From: Rhytidiadelphus loreus
Lineage: Eukaryota > Streptophyta > Bryopsida > Hypnales > Hylocomiaceae
Assembly: GCA_947034895.1 (NCBI GenBank)
Contig: OX344763.1
Span: 40,671,025 to 40,735,024 of the forward strand
Length of the DNA stretch: 64,000 bases
Direction: 5' to 3'
How positions within the stretch are numbered: position 1 is the stretch's first letter; each line of letters begins with the position of its first letter. A model generated the notes under the pieces. The model worked only from the letters and a program-made list of their open reading frames with translations, had not been told where the DNA came from and did no database searches. Positions 59,200-64,000 of this stretch are shown here, in pieces. The position numbers were made by a program, and so were the translations under genes.

Positions 59200-60003
59200 C
59201 GCCCTTCCAACCCGCCGTCCGCCTTTCTGACCCATCATCCATTCCTCTGACCCGCCATCTAGCCTTCTCACGGCTTGTCTGACCCTTTGCCGACCGCAAT
59301 AAAATGTTATAAAACATGATTTTCAGACCACTTTTACACATAGTAAAATGTCTTTTTTCAAAAAAGCTTTGATCTACAAAAACGTTGGAAATGAAGCCAA
59401 GTTTCACCTACAAGAATTCGTTTCAAGTTTCGACCTTCCAGCAAAAAGTTATGGAACATGTTCTAAGGCTATGTTTGATAATGGCCAAAAAAATGCTGTC
59501 TTCTACTCCTCTCCTCCGACCCCCCATTCGCCATCTAACCACTTGTCCGCCTATCGTACCCTCTATCCAGCTGTATTGTATTAATGAATTTTAAAAAGTA
59601 CAAATTCGCTTTTCAAGGGTTCTATTTAATACTACAAGCATCCTATATAGCATTTATGTATACAAACAAAGGGTAATCCAAGTTAAACTTTCACATTGAA
59701 ATATGCACTATAATTGTTATACCCTAAACCCTAAATCTTAAATCCTAAATCCTAGACCCTAAACCTTGAATTTTACATTAGTGAACAAACACATTGCTGT
59801 AATGTGCGAAATATCACTAGTAGAAAATAACTGACCAAAACAACAAAAATTCAACACAGAAGTGTTGATTTTTTTTGCTACAAAGGTCGAGTTGACTTGG
59901 ACAGTATTTAACACAAAAGTGTTGATTTTTTGTTACTGTTTTTGTTGATTTGGTCGGGGTTTCTTTTAATAATTTTTAAATTTAAAAAAATTGTTTTTCT
60001 ATT

Positions 60004-60075
60004 GCCACGTGGCAAAATCACGTGGCACCACGTGGCAACATCATGTCGTGCCACGTGGCAACCACTGCCACGTAG
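60004..60075. promoter_or_regulatory. Cluster of CACGTG palindromes
   Basis: Four CACGTG hexamers (60006, 60019, 60029, 60052), mostly as GCCACGTGGC, and one CACGTAGG within 72 bases. CACGTG is the G-box bound by plant bZIP/bHLH factors. Whether it is used here is unknown. Confidence 0.6.
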
Positions 60076-60087
60076 GCGGCCACCGCC

Positions 60088-60150
60088 GTGGGGGTTTGAA
60101 CCTTGGATCTCACGGTTGAGGTCCAAGGCTCTAACCATTGAGCCACCCCA
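60088..60150 (-). ncRNA. tRNA-derived SINE head
   Basis: The minus strand starts GGGGTGGCTCAATGGTTAGA (A-box TGGCTCAATGG) and has the B-box GGTTCAAACCC 34 bases on. The anticodon arm is irregular and no 3' acceptor strand pairs with GGGGTGG, so it is a Pol III promoter-type head rather than a tRNA gene. The body probably extends toward 59960 on the minus strand. Confidence 0.55.
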
Positions 60151-60216
60151 AAATCCCTATGAATACAAGTGAGTTAGAATTACATTTATATTGTTTTTTC
60201 ACTTTTTTGGTAAGAA

Positions 60217-60565
60217 CAGCAGACTTTGGTGGACGTTTCGGCATAGTAAAACACTCTTTTTGAAAAAACTTTGAACTAATAAAAGTTAGAAAATTAAAGT
60301 ATCTTTCACCTCCAAAAATCCGTTTGAGATTTGGAGTCTTAAATCAAAAGTTATAGACAAAAGTCAGAGCGGGTGTTTAAAAATGTCAAAAAAAAAGTTC
60401 ATTTCAACCCTGCTCTGAATATTGTCCATAACTTTTGATTTAAGACTCCAAATCTCAAACGGATTTTTGGAGGTGAAAGATACTTTAATTTTCTAACTTT
60501 TATTAGTTCAAAGTTTCTTCAAAAAAAGTATTTTACTGTGCCGAAACGGCCACCAAAGTCTGCTG
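60217..60565. repeat. 349-bp foldback inside the CACTA-type element
   Basis: CAGCAGACTTTGGTGG at the left is mirrored by CCACCAAAGTCTGCTG at the right, and the arms (about 160 bases) match almost throughout. The arm sequence (CAAAAAACTTTGAACTA... TTTCACCTCCAAAAATCCG) is a diverged version of the module repeated in the big palindrome's arms. Confidence 0.85.
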
Positions 60566-61441
60566 ACTTCAGAAAACACCGAAATGTAAATGATTTAGTG
60601 TTAAATTAAATGAAAATTGTACATAGAATTTAACCGTGGGGATTTAAACATTGCCCAAATGACAAAAAAATATTTCAAACTTTTGTAAGTCTAAATAAAC
60701 AAAAAAAGTGTTGATTATGTTGTTGATTTGGACATTGGACTACTGAAATCAACAAAAAAATTTGACCATTTTGTTGCTCGTGCCAAATCAACAAAAACTT
60801 GTGAATATGAACAAAAAAGTGTTCACAGTTTTGTTGATTTGAATATTGTGTTACCAAAATTAACAAAAAATTGTAACCATTTTGTTACCTTGTGCCAAAT
60901 CAACAAAAAATTGTGAAAATGGTCGATACAGTGCCCAAATTAACAAAAAGTTGATGATTTTCTGTTGATCTGGACATCATTTTCTACTAGTGTATGTTTG
61001 ACTTTTAATTTCCTTAAAATGTGATTATCATGATGTACTACATATGGATTTTTGCATAGTTCATAAGCTTATTCATATATGTTGTCAACATGTTTAAGGT
61101 TTTTTCTACATCAATTATGATGTGCCAATTTACAAATGTTGAACATAGAATTATAATTTGAAGTGTTTTTTCTTTAAGTTTTGTTGTAAAATGCATTAAT
61201 AGTTTGAATAATCAAAGTATACATATTACAAGCAATTATATTATTTTATAATTGTATTACAAGATGCTACAAAAAATGCTTTAAATACTTTAATGTAATT
61301 TAATGTTGTTCAAGATTAAATATTGCATTTATACAACAAAAATATTATTGAAGTTATTTTTCTACACCCTTATACGTATAAATTGTAAATTGTCAACTAT
61401 ATATTTCATATGAAAAATATTGGTGCTTGAATAGTTTAAAA

Positions 61442-62611
61442 TATAATTGACCTTCAAACGTGATGGCTTTTTGTATGACTATGATGACCCTCATTAATAT
61501 ATGTTTGTAATGTATCTATACATCAATAATGATGTTTTCAATTCATCTTGTTGTAAATGTGAAATGTGCAATTATGATTTAATAATTTATATTATTAGTT
61601 TATTTTTTGAAACATCTTCAAAAAATTTGGAATCAATTTAATATATTTTTTGTTTTTTATCACACTAGATTCTATTATTTTTTAAATTGCTAAGAATAAA
61701 ACATTCAAAAAAAAAGAATTCCAAGGGCAATTTGTTTATATAAATTAAAGACTAGAAATGTCATAGAAAATGTTTTTTTTCATCTGTATTATTTCTTTCA
61801 TTTGAAAACATTATGTTTGCTAACATTTTTTATTAAACTACATTTGATAAATAAATTTTTTAAATATTTCTCACATTCAAATTTTAACAATAAAATAATG
61901 TGACAAATATATAAACTTTTAATCCTACAAAATCCTAGTTTACAAAATATTGAGTTTTATTTCACCATACCAAGAATTTGCCATTAAAAACTTTAAAGAA
62001 GTATCTGAGTATCTTTACAAATACTAGACATCATCTCTAAAAATAGTCTTTTAACTTTCCCCAAAAAATTCAATACTATTATCAATATAAATTAACAAAC
62101 TGAAGAAATTAGTACAAATAGAAATAGAAATGTATACCACAACTTATAGCCAAAGAATTGCAGAAACACTAAAAGATAATGCATTTACAAATGATTTTAT
62201 AGAAAATTACCTACACTAGTAGAAAATCTGAAATTTCTGTCATTTTAGACGCGTTGTTTTGGACTAAATCTAACAGAAATCTGTCCAAAACAACAGATTT
62301 CTGTTAGATTTTGTCCAAAACAACGCGTCCAAAATGACAGAAATTTCAGATTTTCTACTAGTGCTAATTTAAAACCTTAAAGAATACAATATCAATTGGA
62401 TTGAAAGACGAAAAACTATATAGTTTGACTTTTAGTAATATATATAATTAATCAAGCATGCTAGAACTCCCAAAATATAATTGCAAGAAAATATCTCGTC
62501 TAATCAAACAATGATCAATTCAATCTTCTTAAGTGAAAATAAGGAACCCAAAAGTATTGAAGGGGTCATATAAGGGGCCATCATAATGAAAGGTCGCTTA
62601 TGTTTTAAACT
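61442..62611. other. Spacer of the large palindrome
   Basis: AT-rich and without a gene. It contains one MITE (62214-62363). Confidence 0.6.
62214..62363. mobile_element. 150-bp palindromic CACTA-type MITE, CTA target duplication
   Basis: CACTAGTAGAAAATCTGAAA begins and its inverse ends the element. The arms are complementary almost to the centre. CTA flanks both sides (62211-62213, 62364-62366). The terminal 14 bases equal those of the 1,178-bp element at 59815, so both could use the same transposase. Confidence 0.9.
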
Positions 62612-63934
62612 ATTCAAGCACCAATATTTTTCATATGAAATATATAGTTGACAATTTACAATTTATACGTATAAGGGTGTAGAAAAATAACTTCAATAAT
62701 ATTTTTGTTGTATAAATGCAATATTTAATCTTGAACAACATTAAATTACATTAAAGTATTTAAAGCATTTTTTGTAGCATCTTGTAATACAATTATAAAA
62801 TAATATAATTGCTTGTAATATGTATACTTTGATTATTCAAACTATTAATGCATTTTACAACAAAACTTAAAGAAAAAACACTTCAAATTATAATTCTATG
62901 TTCAACATTTGTAAATTGGCACATCATAATTGATGTAGAAAAAACCTTAAACATGTTGACAACATATATGAATAAGCTTAAGAACTATGCAAAAATCCAT
63001 ATGTAGTACATCATGATAATCACATTTTAAGGAAATTAAAAGTCAAACATATTTCGCAAATTACAGCAATGTGTTTGTTCACTAATGTAAAATTCAAGGT
63101 TTAGGGTCTAGGATTTAAGATTTAGGGTTTAGGGTATAACAATTATAGTGCATATTTCAATGTGAAAGTTTAACTTGGATTACCCTTTGTTTGTATACAT
63201 AAATGCTATATAGGATGCTTGTAGTATTAAATAGAACTCTTGAAAAGCGAATCTGTACTTTTTAAAATTCATTAATATAATACAGCTGGATGGAGGGTAC
63301 GATAGGTGGACAAGTAGTTAGATGGCAAATGGGGGGTCGGAGGACAGGAGTAGAAGACGGCATTTTTTTGGCCATTATTAAACATAGCCTTAGAACATGT
63401 TCCATAACTTTTTGCTGGAAGGTCGAAACTTGAAACGAATTCTTGTAGGTGAAACTTGGCTTCATTTCCAACGTTTTTGTAGTTCAAAGTTTTTTTGAGA
63501 AAAGACATTTTATTATGCGTAAAAGTGGTTTGAAAATCATGTTTTATAACATTTTACTGCGGTCGACAGAGGGTCAGACGGGCTGTTGGAAGGACAAACG
63601 GCGGGTTGGAGGAGCGGAAGGTGGGTCAGAAAGGCGGATGGTGGATTGGAGACTCAAAGGGTCCTTTGGGTGGTGAGATGCATGGATGGGAGTCGGAGGA
63701 GAGGACGGCATTTCTTTGGCCATTTTCAAACACAGCCTTGAGAATGGTCTATAACTTTTTGCTAGAAGGTCTAAACTTGAAACGGATTCTTGGAGGTGAA
63801 ACTTGGCTTCATTTCCAACGTTTTTTTAGTTCAAAGTTTTTTGAAAAAAGACATTATACTATGCGTAAAAGAGTTCTAAAAATCATGTTTTATGACATTT
63901 TACTATGGTCGGTAGAGGGTCGGACAGGCCGTCG

Positions 63935-64000
63935 GAAAGGCAGACGGCGGGTTGGAGGAGTGGACGGCGGGTTGGAGGAGTGGACGGCGGGTTGGAGGAG
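63935..64000 (+). repeat. 20-bp GC minisatellite at the window end
   Basis: GGACGGCGGGTTGGAGGAGT is repeated three times and cut by the window edge. Single related units are at 63588-63620 and, inverted, 59200-59240. Confidence 0.85.

Larger units (their letters stand above)
59815..60992. mobile_element. 1,178-bp CACTA-type non-autonomous element with TAT target duplication
   Basis: CACTAGTAGAAAATAACTG and its inverted partner end in CTACTAGTG. TAT lies on both sides (59812-59814, 60993-60995), and the opposite palindrome arm preserves the unoccupied site (GCGAAATATGTTTGAC). It contains AACAAAAAGTGTTGAT-type subterminal repeats, a tRNA-like SINE head and a foldback segment. Confidence 0.85.
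57956..64000. mobile_element. Large palindromic (foldback-like) element, extends past the window
   Basis: Left arm pieces 58090-58400, 59200-59814 and 60993-61441 are the inverse of 62612-63930, about 1.35 kb per arm with high similarity. The gaps in the left arm are two later insertions. Outer ends are GC-rich (GGACGGCATCC-like at left; 20-bp units at right). The left boundary GAGGATTGACAAATTGCAAC resembles the hAT-like end at 21823. Each arm has two copies of one internal module. No transposase is seen in the 1.17-kb spacer. Confidence 0.7.

Overview
This window looks like nuclear DNA from a green plant or streptophyte alga with a large, repeat-packed genome. The evidence is short runs of the plant-type telomere repeat (CCCTAAA), a C-terminal exon of a SUVR-type SET-domain histone methyltransferase, GT-AG introns, and hAT, CACTA and LTR-type transposable elements (TEs). 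No species can be named from sequence alone. No bacterial operon, rRNA gene, CRISPR array or confident intact tRNA was found. Nearly every protein-coding stretch is a transposon gene or a gene decayed by in-frame stops.

Layout. 1-5.9 kb: AT-rich repeat, a small broken ORF, the SUVR-type exon, and a kinase-like pseudogene (K1, minus). 5.9-11.15 kb: a 5.2-kb solo-LTR-like insertion (A1). 11.15-13.06 kb: two divergent gene remnants sharing one GC-rich array. 14.16-15.09 kb: first part of a DUF7869-type (GHTHEDID motif) gene, which resumes in the same frame at 53.03 kb. The 37.9 kb in between is bounded by CACTA-type inverted ends (15093 and 53030). Inside it lie LTR copy A2 (16.35-21.41 kb), a hAT transposase gene (30.08-22.39 kb, minus) split by LTR copy B1 (23.94-28.30 kb), which itself holds a hAT MITE (miniature element); a 1,085-codon RING-H2 pseudogene (34.47-31.21 kb, minus); a gene with a related N-terminal domain (38.19-39.21 kb); a second kinase-like gene K2 (41.16-42.66 kb); a small exon (45.9-46.4 kb); and a 5.8-kb hAT-type element (47.01-52.77 kb) carrying a spliced gene. 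53.8-57.9 kb: non-coding DNA plus LTR fragment B2. 57.96-64.0 kb: an imperfect palindrome with arms of about 1.35 kb, itself hit by a 1.18-kb CACTA-type element (3-bp target duplication and an empty site in the opposite arm) and a 150-bp CACTA-type MITE.

How it fits together. Target-site duplications order the insertions: DUF7869-type gene, then the CACTA-bounded insertion, then the hAT-gene region, then LTR B1, then the MITE. The recurring unit is a GC-rich array (CCGTCCGATC-like), a TATA-like box and an intronless ORF in a TE. Most of these ORFs keep one frame over 1-3 kb while holding 1-6 stop codons and no indel, which suggests decay by C-to-T change at methylated cytosines. Two gene families recur in different architectures: an atypical kinase (K1, K2) and a Cys/His-containing domain (11.2, 34.2 and 38.3 kb).
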